A DNA stretch of 64,000 nucleotides from Mesorhizobium sp. M2D.F.Ca.ET.226.01.1.1 (GCF_004022705.2 NZ_RZOY02000015.1:62001-126000); one strand, 5' to 3'. Shown: positions 16,471 to 24,594, counted from the stretch's first letter. Translations and numbers: made by a program. Notes: generated by a model not told the origin, from the sequence alone.

Positions 16471-16499
16471 TTGACTTCCACAGATGTGTGGAATACGCT
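16471..16499 (+). promoter_or_regulatory. hicAB promoter with palindromic operator, possibly leaderless
   Basis: TTGACT (16471-16476), a 17-bp spacer, and TACGCT (16494-16499). The spacer is almost wholly the perfect palindrome TTCCACA-GATG-TGTGGAA (16476-16493), a good HicB operator. The expected transcription start would fall at or next to the hicA ATG (16507), and there is no ribosome site before that ATG. Confidence 0.65.
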
Positions 16500-16506
16500 A
16501 TCTTTT

Positions 16507-16695
16507 ATGAACGCAAGCGAATTCCGGCGCTGGCTCGCCAAGCAGGGATGTACCTTTGAAACCCACCGCGGTGGGAGCGGTCACCTGACTGTCCGTCTCA
16601 AAGACAAGGTCTCGCAACTGCCGATGCATGGCGGTGGTAAGGAGCTTGGAACGCGTCTGGTCGAGAAGATCAAGAAGGATCTGGGCCTGAAATAG
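16507..16695 (+). CDS. hicA: HicA-type mRNA interferase toxin
   Basis: A 62-residue toxin of the HicA family with a dsRBD-like fold. It starts MNASEFRRWL, keeps the central GCTFETHRGGSGHL in which H26 is the catalytic histidine, and ends GTRLVEKIKKDLGLK, a typical HicA C-terminus. It should cleave mRNA when unbound. hicB follows after 12 bases with its own ribosome site (GAGGAG). No ribosome site precedes hicA, and the promoter -10 lies only 8 bases before the ATG, so the transcript may be leaderless. Confidence 0.92.
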   Translation: MNASEFRRWLAKQGCTFETHRGGSGHLTVRLKDKVSQLPMHGGGKELGTRLVEKIKKDLGLK

Positions 16696-16707
16696 AGGAG
16701 ACTGTGT

Positions 16708-17142
16708 ATGTGGTATGAACTCGCTCTCACGCCCGACGACAACGACACCTGGCTGGTTATGGCACCTCAATTCGACGAGGTGGTTTCGTATGGCGGCACA
16801 AAAGAGGAAGCCTGCCGCAATGGGCGAAATGCCATCGAGGAAGCCATCGCCGCCCGAATTGCGCACGGGGATGATATCCCCTTCCCGCTCAAGGAAACCA
16901 AGGGCAAGGGATGGTTTGTGGAAGTCCCGGCGCTAGTCTTCCTGAAATCGGCTCTCTACATGGCCCTGAGGGAAAAGGGCTGGAGTCGGGCTGATCTGAT
17001 GCGCGAGCTGAAATGCCAACGAGAGCATGTCGATCGGCTGTTCCGGCTCGACCACAATTCACGGCTCGACTCGCTCGAGGAGGCGTTCAAAGCGCTCGGC
17101 CATCCGCTGCGCTTTGACATGGACTTCCACAAGGCCGCCTGA
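16708..17142 (+). CDS. hicB: HicB-type antitoxin with C-terminal HTH
   Basis: A 144-residue antitoxin. The N-terminal half has the HicB partial RNase-H-like fold (WYELALTPDDNDTWLVMAPQ, then GGTKEEACRNGRNAIEEAI). The C-terminal half is a DNA-binding domain of HTH type (LREKGWSRADLMRELKCQREHVDRLF). It is expected to bind HicA and to repress the operon through the palindrome between -35 and -10. The ribosome site GAGGAG sits ahead of the ATG, so HicB translation can exceed that of HicA. Confidence 0.9.
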   Translation: MWYELALTPDDNDTWLVMAPQFDEVVSYGGTKEEACRNGRNAIEEAIAARIAHGDDIPFPLKETKGKGWFVEVPALVFLKSALYMALREKGWSRADLMRELKCQREHVDRLFRLDHNSRLDSLEEAFKALGHPLRFDMDFHKAA

Positions 17143-17263
17143 CTTCCCGGCGAAAGCTAGGGCAGCCGCCCGGTCTCATCGGACCTTCCGATACCACTAT
17201 CGGTTTCTTCCGTTTCCACTTCGCGCGCCGGGTGCCACATGACCGTCCATGCAAAGGAAAGGC

Positions 17264-17986
17264 ATGGACATGGAAAAGATCCTGATCGTCGGCGGCAGTT
17301 CGGGCATGGGCCTGGCGCTTGCCAGGCGCTGTCTCGAGGAAGGCGCCGGTGTCATCATCGCTGGGCGTGGCGAAGCGAAGCTCAGCGCGGCGCGGGATAG
17401 GCTCGGCCGGCCGGGAACGCTCGAAACGGCGGTGGTCGACATCAGCCGCGAGGATGAGGTCGCGACGCTGTTCGCGCGCATCGGCCGGCTCGACCATATC
17501 GTCAGCACGGCCGCGGCGATCGAAGGCGCCTACCGGCTGTTGCCCGACATCGAACTCTCAGCCGCGCAGCTTGTGGTGGAGAGCAAGCTCTACGGGCCGC
17601 TTCTGCTTGCCAAGCATGGCGCGCCGAAACTGCCGCCGAGCGGCTCGCTGACATTCGTCTCCGGCATTGCCGCCTACCGGCCGGCGGCGCGCGGCGCGGT
17701 GGTCGCCGCGGTCAACGCAGGACTTGAGGGGCTGGTGCGGGCCTTGGCGGTCGAGTTGGCGCCGATCCGTGTCAATGCCGTGTCGCCCGGCTGGGTCGAC
17801 ACGCCGATCTGGGAGTTCGTCGCCGGCGACAAAAAGGACGAGACGTTGGCCGCGATGGCGAAGCGCCTGCCGGCGGGACGCGTCGGACGGCCCGAGGACA
17901 TCGCCGACGCGATCCGCTTCCTGATCGGCAACGGCTTTACGACGGGGACGACGCTGCATGTCGAGGGCGGGCACCGGCTGGTGTGA
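17264..17986 (+). CDS. SDR family oxidoreductase with incomplete catalytic motif
   Basis: About 240 residues of short-chain dehydrogenase fold. The cofactor motif GGSSGMGLALA is near residue 10, and a C-terminal GRVGRPEDIADAIRFL with GTTLHVEGGHRLV is typical of classical SDRs. The active-site region reads FVSGIAAYRPAARGA: serine and tyrosine are present, but the lysine expected four residues after the tyrosine is missing, and NNAG is replaced by STAAA. Catalysis may therefore be altered or lost. Start 17264 (MDMEK) follows a GGAAAGG ribosome site; an ATG at 17249 is possible. No obvious operon partner. Confidence 0.85.
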   Translation: MDMEKILIVGGSSGMGLALARRCLEEGAGVIIAGRGEAKLSAARDRLGRPGTLETAVVDISREDEVATLFARIGRLDHIVSTAAAIEGAYRLLPDIELSAAQLVVESKLYGPLLLAKHGAPKLPPSGSLTFVSGIAAYRPAARGAVVAAVNAGLEGLVRALAVELAPIRVNAVSPGWVDTPIWEFVAGDKKDETLAAMAKRLPAGRVGRPEDIADAIRFLIGNGFTTGTTLHVEGGHRLV

Positions 17987-18013
17987 CCGGCGCAAAGCCT
18001 TCCCCTGCAGCGG

Positions 18014-18952
18014 CTATTTGTTTTTCCGCAATTCCGGACGGAAAACCGTTGCACACTTTTCCTGAAATTGCTCCAGCAGCGCCTTCAGCGCCGGCGGCAG
18101 GACGCGGCGGCGACGCCAGATCATCACGATGTCGGTCGAGCGGACCGGTCCCGGCCAGGCGAGCTCGGCCACCTCCGCGCGATCGATCGCGGCGGCGACC
18201 GCCAGCCGCGGCACCAGGCCAAAGCCGGCGCCGGCCGCCACCAGTCCGGCGATGGCGTCGATGCTGCCGGCTTCGGCGGCGAGGCTGGGCTTGCCTAGCC
18301 CTGCCTCGGCGAACGCCTTGTCGACCATGGCGCGATAGACGCAGCCGGTCTCGGTGGCGACGAAGTGCTTTTCCGCCAGCGCCGTCAGATCGACATCCGC
18401 ACGGTTGTCGCCGGGCGGCGCGATCAGCGCCAGCGGCTCGTGCGCCACGACACGCCTGGCAAAGCGCTGGTCCGGCGCGTCGGTATTGCCATCAAGCTGA
18501 GTGGGCCGCTCGAAGCAGAAGGCGACGTCGATCTCGCCCTCGCCCAGCCGGCGCAGCAAGTCGCCGCTGCCGGCGATCCTGAGCTTGATGTCGATGCCGG
18601 CGTGATCCGCGCGGAAACTGGCGAGCCATGGAGCCAGCCTTGCCGAGGCGATTGTCTCCAGAGCGCCGATCGACAGGCTGCCGGCCGTCCCTGCCCTGGT
18701 GGCATCGATGGCGGCGCGCGCGTCGTCGGCGAGCGCCAGCAGGTCCTCGGCGTAGGGTTTCAGCGCCTCGCCCGCCGGCGTCAGGTCGAGCCCCTGCCGC
18801 GAGCGGGTGAAGAGGCTGGTGCCGAGTTCGGTTTCCAGCGCCTGGATCTGGTCGCTGACGCTCGACTGGGCGAGATTGACCTCCTGCGCCGCGCGCGTGA
18901 CGTTGCGCGTGCGCGCGACCGCGAGAAAGGTCTTCAGCAGCCTTGGATGCAT
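18014..18952 (-). CDS. LysR family transcriptional regulator with repeat-derived C-terminus
   Basis: A 312-residue LysR regulator: N-terminal winged HTH (residues 1-60, with TRAAQEVNLAQSSVSDQIQ as the core) and a C-terminal periplasmic-binding-protein-like effector domain starting near residue 90. The last about 17 residues (QFQEKCATVFRPELRK and the stop) are encoded by a copy of the dispersed AATTCC repeat module, so the original C-terminus was replaced or extended by the element. The gene lies 13 bp after the HtrA-like gene on the same strand and is probably cotranscribed with it. The effector and targets are unknown; the divergent glutathione transferase is one possible target. Confidence 0.9.
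   Translation of the reverse strand: MHPRLLKTFLAVARTRNVTRAAQEVNLAQSSVSDQIQALETELGTSLFTRSRQGLDLTPAGEALKPYAEDLLALADDARAAIDATRAGTAGSLSIGALETIASARLAPWLASFRADHAGIDIKLRIAGSGDLLRRLGEGEIDVAFCFERPTQLDGNTDAPDQRFARRVVAHEPLALIAPPGDNRADVDLTALAEKHFVATETGCVYRAMVDKAFAEAGLGKPSLAAEAGSIDAIAGLVAAGAGFGLVPRLAVAAAIDRAEVAELAWPGPVRSTDIVMIWRRRRVLPPALKALLEQFQEKCATVFRPELRKNK
18026..18075. repeat. Mosaic element module inside the LysR coding region
   Basis: CGCAATTCCGGACGGAAAACC...ACTTTTCCTGAAATTGCTCC is the same module as at 1205, 13384, 52372 and 54318, but here it is read through as coding sequence and provides the protein's C-terminal residues. Confidence 0.85.
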
Positions 18953-18965
18953 CTGGCGGGCGGCG

Positions 18966-19868
18966 CTACTGCAGTTGCGGCTTCTTCAGGAAGGAATTGC
19001 GGTCCGCGGATTTGACGCGCAGCCAGGTCTCGCGGCCGTCGCGCACGACGCGCAGCGGAATTTCCGCGCCGGCCGGGTTCTGCCAGAGTTTTCTGTAGAA
19101 GTCGGCCAGACCGTCGACCTCGCCGTCGCGCACGTCGGAGATGATGTCGCCCTGGCGCAGGCCCGCCTTTGCGGCCGGGCCGCCTTCGGCCACGCTCATC
19201 ACCACCACCATGCTGTTCGACTCGGCCGAGAAGGCGCCGAGCCACGGGCGCGGCGCCTTGGCCGCCTGGCCGCGCTTGATGAGATCGTCGAGGATCGGCG
19301 TCAAGAGGTCGATGGGCACGACCATGTTGATGTCGGCCACCTCGCCGGCGCGGCTCATCTGCAGGCGCAGCGAGCCGATGCCGAGCAGCTTGCCGTCGCG
19401 GTCGAACAGCGCCGCCCCGCCCCAGGACGGATGCGCGGGCGTGATGAAGATCGCTTCGTCGATCAGATATTCCCAGTAGCCGGCGAACTCCTGCTTGGTG
19501 ACGATGTGGGCGTCGACCTGCTGGCCGATGCCGTCGGCGAGCGTGACGGCATCGCCGATATTGGCCTTCCTGGCGTTGCCGAACTGGACAGCCGGCAGAT
19601 TGAGCGGCGACAGCGCCTGCACGAGGCCGAAGCCGGTCTCCTGGTCATAGGCCAGCGCGTGCGCGGCGACCACGCGGCCGTCCTGGTCGGTCAGCCACAC
19701 TTCCTCGGCCTCGGTGATGAGGTAGCCTATCGTGAGCACCAGGCCATTGTTGCGGATCACCACGCCGCTGCCCTCGCGGCGCGTGCCCAGCGCATTGGCG
19801 GTGAAAGCGTCGTCCGGAACCGTGGCGCGCACGGCAACGACGGAGCGCGAAATTTTTTCGATGGTCAT
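18966..19868 (-). CDS. HtrA/DegP-like trypsin-PDZ protein lacking the catalytic triad (pseudoprotease)
   Basis: About 300 residues with a trypsin-like fold and a C-terminal PDZ domain (from about residue 205: PWLGAFSAESNSM then GGPAAKAGLRQGDIISDV). The fold aligns well to HtrA (GSGVVIRNNGLVLT, FITPAHPSWGGAALFD), but the catalytic positions are changed: the histidine of NNHV is Tyr49 (LTIGYLI), the aspartate of SDIAL is Gly79 (TGFGL), and the serine of GNSGG is Trp149 (PSWGG). It should not cleave peptides; a chaperone or sensor role is plausible. No signal peptide is evident. Start 19868 (MTIEK) is preferred over 19883. A LysR gene follows in the same operon. Confidence 0.82.
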   Translation of the reverse strand: MTIEKISRSVVAVRATVPDDAFTANALGTRREGSGVVIRNNGLVLTIGYLITEAEEVWLTDQDGRVVAAHALAYDQETGFGLVQALSPLNLPAVQFGNARKANIGDAVTLADGIGQQVDAHIVTKQEFAGYWEYLIDEAIFITPAHPSWGGAALFDRDGKLLGIGSLRLQMSRAGEVADINMVVPIDLLTPILDDLIKRGQAAKAPRPWLGAFSAESNSMVVVMSVAEGGPAAKAGLRQGDIISDVRDGEVDGLADFYRKLWQNPAGAEIPLRVVRDGRETWLRVKSADRNSFLKKPQLQ

Positions 19869-19962
19869 CGATCCATCCTGCATTGCGGGTTTTTTCTATA
19901 AGTATGGCCAAAGGGCCGCGGTGCAAGGGCGATCTTCCCCTTGCCGGGCTGGCACAAGCGCT

Positions 19963-19982
19963 AGTTCAACGAAGATTGAACT
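19963..19982. promoter_or_regulatory. Inverted repeat in the pseudoprotease-yghU intergenic gap
   Basis: AGTTCAA-N6-TTGAACT, a perfect 7-bp inverted repeat between two divergent genes, about 85 bases before the yghU ATG. It has the form of an operator for a dimeric regulator; the LysR protein of the left operon is a candidate. Confidence 0.5.
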
Positions 19983-20067
19983 TTTTTCTTTGACGCCGGC
20001 AAACCCGCACCTAAATTTATCGCCATCAGCGGACGCGCTGTCCTCCCAAACCCGCAAGGCCCTGCAC

Positions 20068-20937
20068 ATGAACCAATATATCCCGCCGAAAGTCTGGACC
20101 TGGAACAAGCCGAATGGCGGCGAGTTCGCCTCGATCAACCGGCCGATCGCCGGCCCGACGCATGAGAAGGAGCTGCCGGTCGGCAAGCACCCGCTGCAGC
20201 TCTATTCGCTGGCCACGCCCAATGGCCAGAAGGTGACGATCATGCTGGAAGAGCTTCTGGCGCTCGGCCACAAGGGCGCGGAATACGATGCCTGGCTGAT
20301 CAAGATCGGCAATGGAGACCAGTTCGGCTCGGGTTTCGTCAAGGTCAACCCGAATTCGAAGATCCCGGCGCTGATGGACCACAGCGAGCCAAAGCCGGTG
20401 CGGGTGTTCGAGTCTGGCTCGATCCTCACCTATCTCGCCGAAAAATTCGGCGAATTCCTGCCGACCGAGCGCGCGGCCCGCGCCGAAACCTTCTCCTGGC
20501 TGTTCTGGCAGATGGGCTCGGCACCCTATCTCGGCGGCGGCTTCGGCCATTTCTACGCCTACGCGCCGGAGAAGATCGAATACGCCATCGACCGCTTCGC
20601 CATGGAGACCAAGCGGCAGATGGACGTGCTCGACCGCAGGCTGGGGGAGAGCGAATATCTCGCGGGCCCCGACTACACGATCGCCGACATCGCGGTGTGG
20701 CCCTGGTATGGCGGGCTCGCCAAGGGCCGCAGCTACAACGACGCCCATCAGTTCCTCTCGGTGCATGAATACAAGAACGTGCAGCGCTGGGCCGACGCGA
20801 TCGACGCGCGGCCGGCGGTGAAGCGCGGCCGCATGGTCAACCGCATGTCCGGCGATCCGGCCTTCCAACTTCGCGAACGCCACGACGCCAGCGACTTCGA
20901 GACGAAGACGCAGGACAAGCTCGAAGCGGCGGAGTGA
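20068..20937 (+). CDS. yghU: Glutathione S-transferase, YghU/GSH-disulfide oxidoreductase type
   Basis: A 289-residue cytosolic GST. It begins with the YghU-type N-terminal extension (YIPPKVWTWNKPNGGEFASIN, residues 4-24 without the last) before the thioredoxin-like domain (HPLQLYSLATPNGQKVTIML). It contains the cis-proline segment NSKIPALMD and ESGSILTYLAEKFG for glutathione binding. The helical C-terminal domain includes YTIADIAVWPWYG, the GST N-capping region. In E. coli, YghU binds two glutathiones and reduces disulfides. It is divergent from the HtrA-like gene; a repeat pair follows. Confidence 0.93.
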   Translation: MNQYIPPKVWTWNKPNGGEFASINRPIAGPTHEKELPVGKHPLQLYSLATPNGQKVTIMLEELLALGHKGAEYDAWLIKIGNGDQFGSGFVKVNPNSKIPALMDHSEPKPVRVFESGSILTYLAEKFGEFLPTERAARAETFSWLFWQMGSAPYLGGGFGHFYAYAPEKIEYAIDRFAMETKRQMDVLDRRLGESEYLAGPDYTIADIAVWPWYGGLAKGRSYNDAHQFLSVHEYKNVQRWADAIDARPAVKRGRMVNRMSGDPAFQLRERHDASDFETKTQDKLEAAE

Positions 20938-20943
20938 GGCGTT

Positions 20944-21130
20944 GAAGCTGCTGATCTCCCCCTTCGTGGGGGAGATGGCCGGCAGGCCAGAGGGGGGCGC
21001 GAAGGATCGGGGCCTCTGTGTTTGCATCGGCCAAGCACTGTCGAGCTGACTCTAGCGCTGGAAAGGCTGGCGGGACAGCGCCCCCCTCTGCCCTGCCGGG
21101 CATCTCCCCCACAAGGGGTGAGATTGGCTG
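20944..21130. repeat. Inverted pair of GGGGGAGAT-hairpin repeats
   Basis: A left arm (CTGATCTCCCCC...GGGGGAGATGGCCGGCAGG, about 20949-20999) and an inverted right arm (about 21078-21125) enclose about 80 bp. Each arm itself folds into a short hairpin. The same paired arrangement recurs near 37.5, 38.65 and 45.25 kb. Confidence 0.8.
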
Positions 21131-21144
21131 TCACCGGCGCCCTG

Positions 21145-21690
21145 CTATCTCCCGTAAGTATACGTCACCGTCGCCTCGCCCAGCGCGGAGCTCTTGGCGG
21201 CGACCGAGACCATCTCCGGCAACGGGTTCTCCGGTATGCGCAGCGTCTTTTCGCCCAACGCATAGAGCGTGAAGACATAGTGATGCTCGCCGCTGCCGGG
21301 CGGCGGGCATGGGCCGAAATAGCCGGCGCGGCCGACGCCGCCCTTGCCCAGCACCGAGCCCTTCGGCATGCGCTTGCCACCCTCGGCGCCGGCGCCTTCA
21401 CCCAACCCCTTGGCGCTGGCCGGGATGTTCCAGGCCAGCCAGTGCCAGAAACCCTTGCCGCCATTGGCATCGGGGTCGAACATGGTCAGCGCATAGCTTT
21501 TGGTGCCGGCCGGCGGATCCTTCCAGGCAAGCGCGATCGAGACGCTCGTTCCGCCGCAGCCGGCCTTGTCGCCGAGATATTTCGCATTCCATTTGCCGTC
21601 GGAGACCGACGGGCTGGAGATTTCAAACGCCTGCACCTGCGCGGCGAAGGCGACGAGGGCAAGCATGGTGAACCCCAGACGCAAGGTCAT
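21145..21690 (-). CDS. Secreted YbhB/YbcL (PEBP/Raf kinase inhibitor-like) protein
   Basis: A 181-residue phosphatidylethanolamine-binding-protein-like protein. Residues 1-21 form a signal peptide ending VQA, so it is periplasmic. The PEBP fold shows SIALAWKDPPAGTKSYALTMFDPDA, where DPDA forms the ligand pocket, then GFWHWLAWNIPA, and the family's C-terminal YFGPCPPPGSGEHHYVFTLYAL with the pocket residues GPCPP and H. The family is widespread; its ligand in bacteria is uncertain. A single gene on the minus strand between a repeat pair and a divergent stress gene. Confidence 0.92.
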   Translation of the reverse strand: MTLRLGFTMLALVAFAAQVQAFEISSPSVSDGKWNAKYLGDKAGCGGTSVSIALAWKDPPAGTKSYALTMFDPDANGGKGFWHWLAWNIPASAKGLGEGAGAEGGKRMPKGSVLGKGGVGRAGYFGPCPPPGSGEHHYVFTLYALGEKTLRIPENPLPEMVSVAAKSSALGEATVTYTYGR

Positions 21691-21887
21691 GGCACTTCTC
21701 CCCTTCTGGCCAAGGTGTGCAAGAGTATAGCTAGCGTCCGGTGGTATTCGCGCAACTTTGTGTGACGGCCAGTGCCTCCGCCGCGTTGCGCTTCCCCAGG
21801 GGCGGCGCCATCAGGCCCTCTGCGGCACGTACCCGACAACCGTCGAAAGGCAGGGCCATGCGCCCCCTTTCACGAATTCTTTCAGCC

Positions 21888-21912
21888 GGAACATCCCCTG
21901 CGACCCTCCGTT
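21888..21912 (+). promoter_or_regulatory. EcfG-type general stress promoter
   Basis: GGAAC (21888-21892), 16 bases, CGTT (21909-21912). This matches the alphaproteobacterial sigma-EcfG consensus GGAAC-N16/17-CGTT. It lies 40 bases before the Gly-rich secreted protein gene. Confidence 0.75.
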
Positions 21913-21951
21913 GGAAAATTAATCAATGATTGAACCAAAGGAGAATTCGCC

Positions 21952-22500
21952 ATGATGAAGAAAATCTTCGCAGCCTCCATGCTGACCATCGCGCTCGCCG
22001 CATCGGGCGCGATGGCGCAATCCGTCGGCGGCGGCGCGACTGCCGGGGGCAGCGTATCCGGCGGTGCCTCCGTCGGCACTGGCGGTGTATCCGGCGGTGC
22101 CACAGGCAGCGTTTCAGGTGGAGCGACAGGCGGCGTCACGGGCAGCGCGACAGGTAGCGCGGCTGGTAGCGCTTCGGGTGGTGCGACAGGCAGCGCCACG
22201 GGCGGCGGGACAGGCAGTGCCTCTGGCGACGCGACAGGCAGCGCCACGGGCGGCGGGAGTGCCACGAGCGGCGCGACAGGCAGCGCCACGGGTTCGGGCG
22301 GAGCTGCCGGGAGTGCCTCGGGTGGTGGAACGGTGACCGGCACCACGTCGGGCACAACGGATACCACTACCACAGGCTCAACGATCCAGGCGCCGACAAA
22401 CGGCATGGAGGACCGCTGCAAGGACGTCGTCGGTAACGACACCGACAACAACACTCCCAGCGGCGTGATCACCTCCGATATGCAGAACTGCAACAAGTAG
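21952..22500 (+). CDS. Secreted glycine/serine/alanine/threonine-rich repeat protein
   Basis: A 182-residue protein with a signal peptide (KKIFAASMLTIALAASGAMA) and then about 110 residues of degenerate short tandem repeats of the form GGATGSATG and GSASGGAT. A more complex C-terminus contains two cysteines (DRCKDVV and MQNCNK). The repeats are low-complexity and probably unfolded. No enzymatic motif is present. AAGGAG precedes the ATG by eight bases. It has an EcfG-type promoter, so it is probably induced by general stress, and a terminator follows. The C-terminal part with paired cysteines suggests a disulfide. Function unknown. Confidence 0.8.
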   Translation: MMKKIFAASMLTIALAASGAMAQSVGGGATAGGSVSGGASVGTGGVSGGATGSVSGGATGGVTGSATGSAAGSASGGATGSATGGGTGSASGDATGSATGGGSATSGATGSATGSGGAAGSASGGGTVTGTTSGTTDTTTTGSTIQAPTNGMEDRCKDVVGNDTDNNTPSGVITSDMQNCNK

Positions 22501-22549
22501 GTGCCGCTCTATCTCCGCGTCGGCTTCCCGGCGCGGAGCCAAGGAAAAA

Positions 22550-22580
22550 AGCCCCGCCGGTGGAGGCCGTCGGGGCTCTT
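22550..22580 (+). terminator. Rho-independent terminator
   Basis: AGCCCCG, a 14-base loop region, CGGGGCT, then CTTTC, with a run of A before the stem. It ends the Gly-rich protein gene. Confidence 0.75.
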
Positions 22581-22754
22581 TCGTACGGACCATGGAGGTG
22601 GGACCCCACGGTCGGGTCGATCCAGGGGGTGTTGGATCGGCCGCGACCCTAGCCGAGGAATGGGCCGCGCCGACAATCACGCCTGCGCACTACCAATCAC
22701 GCCTGCGCGAGAACAGGGTGATAGAAGGCTGTTGATCTTCCACCTCGAGAGGGA

Positions 22755-23963
22755 TTATCCCCGCAGCAGTTTCGCCAGCCTCGGCACGCCCTCGCCTACA
22801 GCGCGGTCGTCGGCAAGCGTGAACGACATGCGCAGCGTGTTGCGGCCGGTGCCGTCGGCATGGAAGGCGTTGCCGGGCACGAAGGCGACGCGCGCCTCCT
22901 TGACCGAACGCGCCAGCAATTCGGTCGCGTCGACGCCTTCCGGCAACGTCAGCCAGACGAACATGCCGCCGTCCGGACGGCTCCAGGAAATGCCGTCGGG
23001 CATGTTGGCTTCGAGCGCGCCAAGCAGCGCGTCGCGGCGCTTGCGATAGGCGCCGATCAGCTTTTCGACCTGGGCGTCGAAAATGGTTTCGGCGACGCGG
23101 TGCATGACCATCTGGTTGATCGAGGGGCTGTGCAGGTCGGAGGCCTGCTTCATCAGCACCAGCTTCTCCACGACATGGCGCGGCGCGCAGACCCAGCCGA
23201 CCCGCATGCCGGGCGACAGGATTTTCGAGAAGGAGCCGCAATAGAGGGTGCGGGCCTTGTCGATACTGCCCGAGCGGGCGCAGTCGAGCGCCAGGATCGG
23301 CGGCACGCCCTCCCCGTCATAGCGCAGCGCCCGATAAGCGGCATCCTCGATGACGGCGATGTCGAGCTCGCCGGCAAGGTCGAGCACCGCCTCGCGCTGC
23401 CTGGCATCCAGCGTGTTGCCGGTCGGGTTGGCGAAGTCGGGCACCAGATAGGCAAACTTCACCTTGCCGCCATTCGCCGCCGCGGCGGCTCGGTAGGCTT
23501 CCGGCGTCATATTGCCGCCGGCGGTGTTCAGCCGGTCGTAGCGCGGCTCATAGGCGTTGAAGGCCTGCAGCGCGCCGAGATAGGTCGGCCAGGTGACCAG
23601 GGCCGTGTCGCCTGGCGACAGGAACAGCTTGCCGAGATAATCGAGGGCCTGCTGCGAACCGGAGGTAATGAAGATGTTGCCCTCGTCGCATTGAACGCCG
23701 AGCTTGCCCATCTGGCCGGCCAGCCATTTGCGCAGCGGCAGAAATCCTTCGCTGACCTGGTATTGCAGCGCCGTGCCGGCTTCGGCGCCGCCGAGCACCG
23801 CCTGATAGGCATCGCCGATGGCCTGGGCGGGAAACAGCGACGGGTCGGGGATGCCGCCGGCAAAGGAGATGATGTCCGGCTGGTCGAGCAGCTTCAGCAG
23901 CTCGCGGATTTCCGAAGCCTTCATGCGCGTGGAGCGCGAGGCCAGAAGGTTCAACAGGGTCAA
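22755..23963 (-). CDS. PLP-dependent aminotransferase (2-aminoadipate/LysN type, fold type I)
   Basis: A 402-residue class I/II aminotransferase. Motifs: FAGGIPDPSLFP near 34-45, SGSQQALDYLGK (101-112) for PLP phosphate, NPTG (179-182), D207 and Y210, and GSFSKILSPGMRVG with the Schiff-base lysine K247. The N-terminal SFAGGIPDPSLFP pattern is that of 2-aminoadipate/aromatic aminotransferases related to the MocR C-terminal domain, so a broad amino acid specificity is likely. It starts with TTG at 23963 after a strong GGGAGGTG site. Upstream lies a perfect inverted repeat TAGGTCA-N7-TGACCTA, probably an operator. Confidence 0.9.
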   Translation of the reverse strand: MTLLNLLASRSTRMKASEIRELLKLLDQPDIISFAGGIPDPSLFPAQAIGDAYQAVLGGAEAGTALQYQVSEGFLPLRKWLAGQMGKLGVQCDEGNIFITSGSQQALDYLGKLFLSPGDTALVTWPTYLGALQAFNAYEPRYDRLNTAGGNMTPEAYRAAAAANGGKVKFAYLVPDFANPTGNTLDARQREAVLDLAGELDIAVIEDAAYRALRYDGEGVPPILALDCARSGSIDKARTLYCGSFSKILSPGMRVGWVCAPRHVVEKLVLMKQASDLHSPSINQMVMHRVAETIFDAQVEKLIGAYRKRRDALLGALEANMPDGISWSRPDGGMFVWLTLPEGVDATELLARSVKEARVAFVPGNAFHADGTGRNTLRMSFTLADDRAVGEGVPRLAKLLRG

Positions 23964-23992
23964 GGCGCACCTCCCACGGGGCGTGTTCTATT

Positions 23993-24013
23993 TAGGTCAA
24001 CTTAGCTGACCTA
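23993..24013 (-). promoter_or_regulatory. Operator-like inverted repeat upstream of the aminotransferase
   Basis: TAGGTCA-ACTTAGC-TGACCTA on the plus strand, a perfect 7-bp inverted repeat with a 7-bp centre, about 30 bases before the TTG start. It overlaps a TTGACC hexamer on the minus strand. The regulator is not identified. Confidence 0.6.
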
Positions 24014-24279
24014 TTATCAGGCTTTTCCGCCGAGTTGAATAGCCCAGCCGCGCATCGGGCGCAGGCCAATCCCGGCCGCACCGGCCCGCTGCGCAGGTCG
24101 GGATTGTCGTCATATTAGAATAGGCGCATATTATTGGAAGCCGAAGCCTTGCTCCGGTCGAACCGCCCGTTTGCCCTGTTGCCCAGGCGGTCCACGGACC
24201 ACGTCAAATGTCGAAAAAAGAGGTCGGTGCTGCCTGCAGGATTGTGCAGCCCGAGGCACGATATCTGGAGGAGAATCCC

Positions 24280-24594
24280 ATGAAAGTTACCATATTGGCG
24301 AGTTATGAACCCCACGCCGCCAAGGGGCTGATGCAAGGATCGAACCGGGAGGTTGCCATCGCGGCGCTGTTTGAAAGCGTTGGCGGGCGGATGAACAGCC
24401 TGATGTTCACGCGCGGCATCTACGACGTCATCGTCAATGGCGAGGTGCCCGACCAGATTGCCGGGATGGGCATGACGCTTGCCGTGCGGGCAAGTGGTTC
24501 GGTGCGCGATCTCGTCGTCCTCGAAGAGCTCGACATGAAGGCGGTGATCGCGGCCGCCAACAAGGCCGCCGGCGCCTACAAGCCGGCCGGCTGA
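24280..24594 (+). CDS. GYD-domain protein
   Basis: A 104-residue protein of the GYD family (named for a Gly-Tyr-Asp motif). The motif appears as RGIYDVIVNGE (residues 46-56, G-I-Y-D), within a dimeric alpha-beta-barrel-like fold. The last third is helical and Ala-rich. A very good ribosome site (GGAGGAG) sits 7 bases before the ATG. The next gene encodes another small ferredoxin-like-fold protein and is separated by 23 bp, so the two are likely cotranscribed. The family has no established activity. Confidence 0.8.
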   Translation: MKVTILASYEPHAAKGLMQGSNREVAIAALFESVGGRMNSLMFTRGIYDVIVNGEVPDQIAGMGMTLAVRASGSVRDLVVLEELDMKAVIAAANKAAGAYKPAG

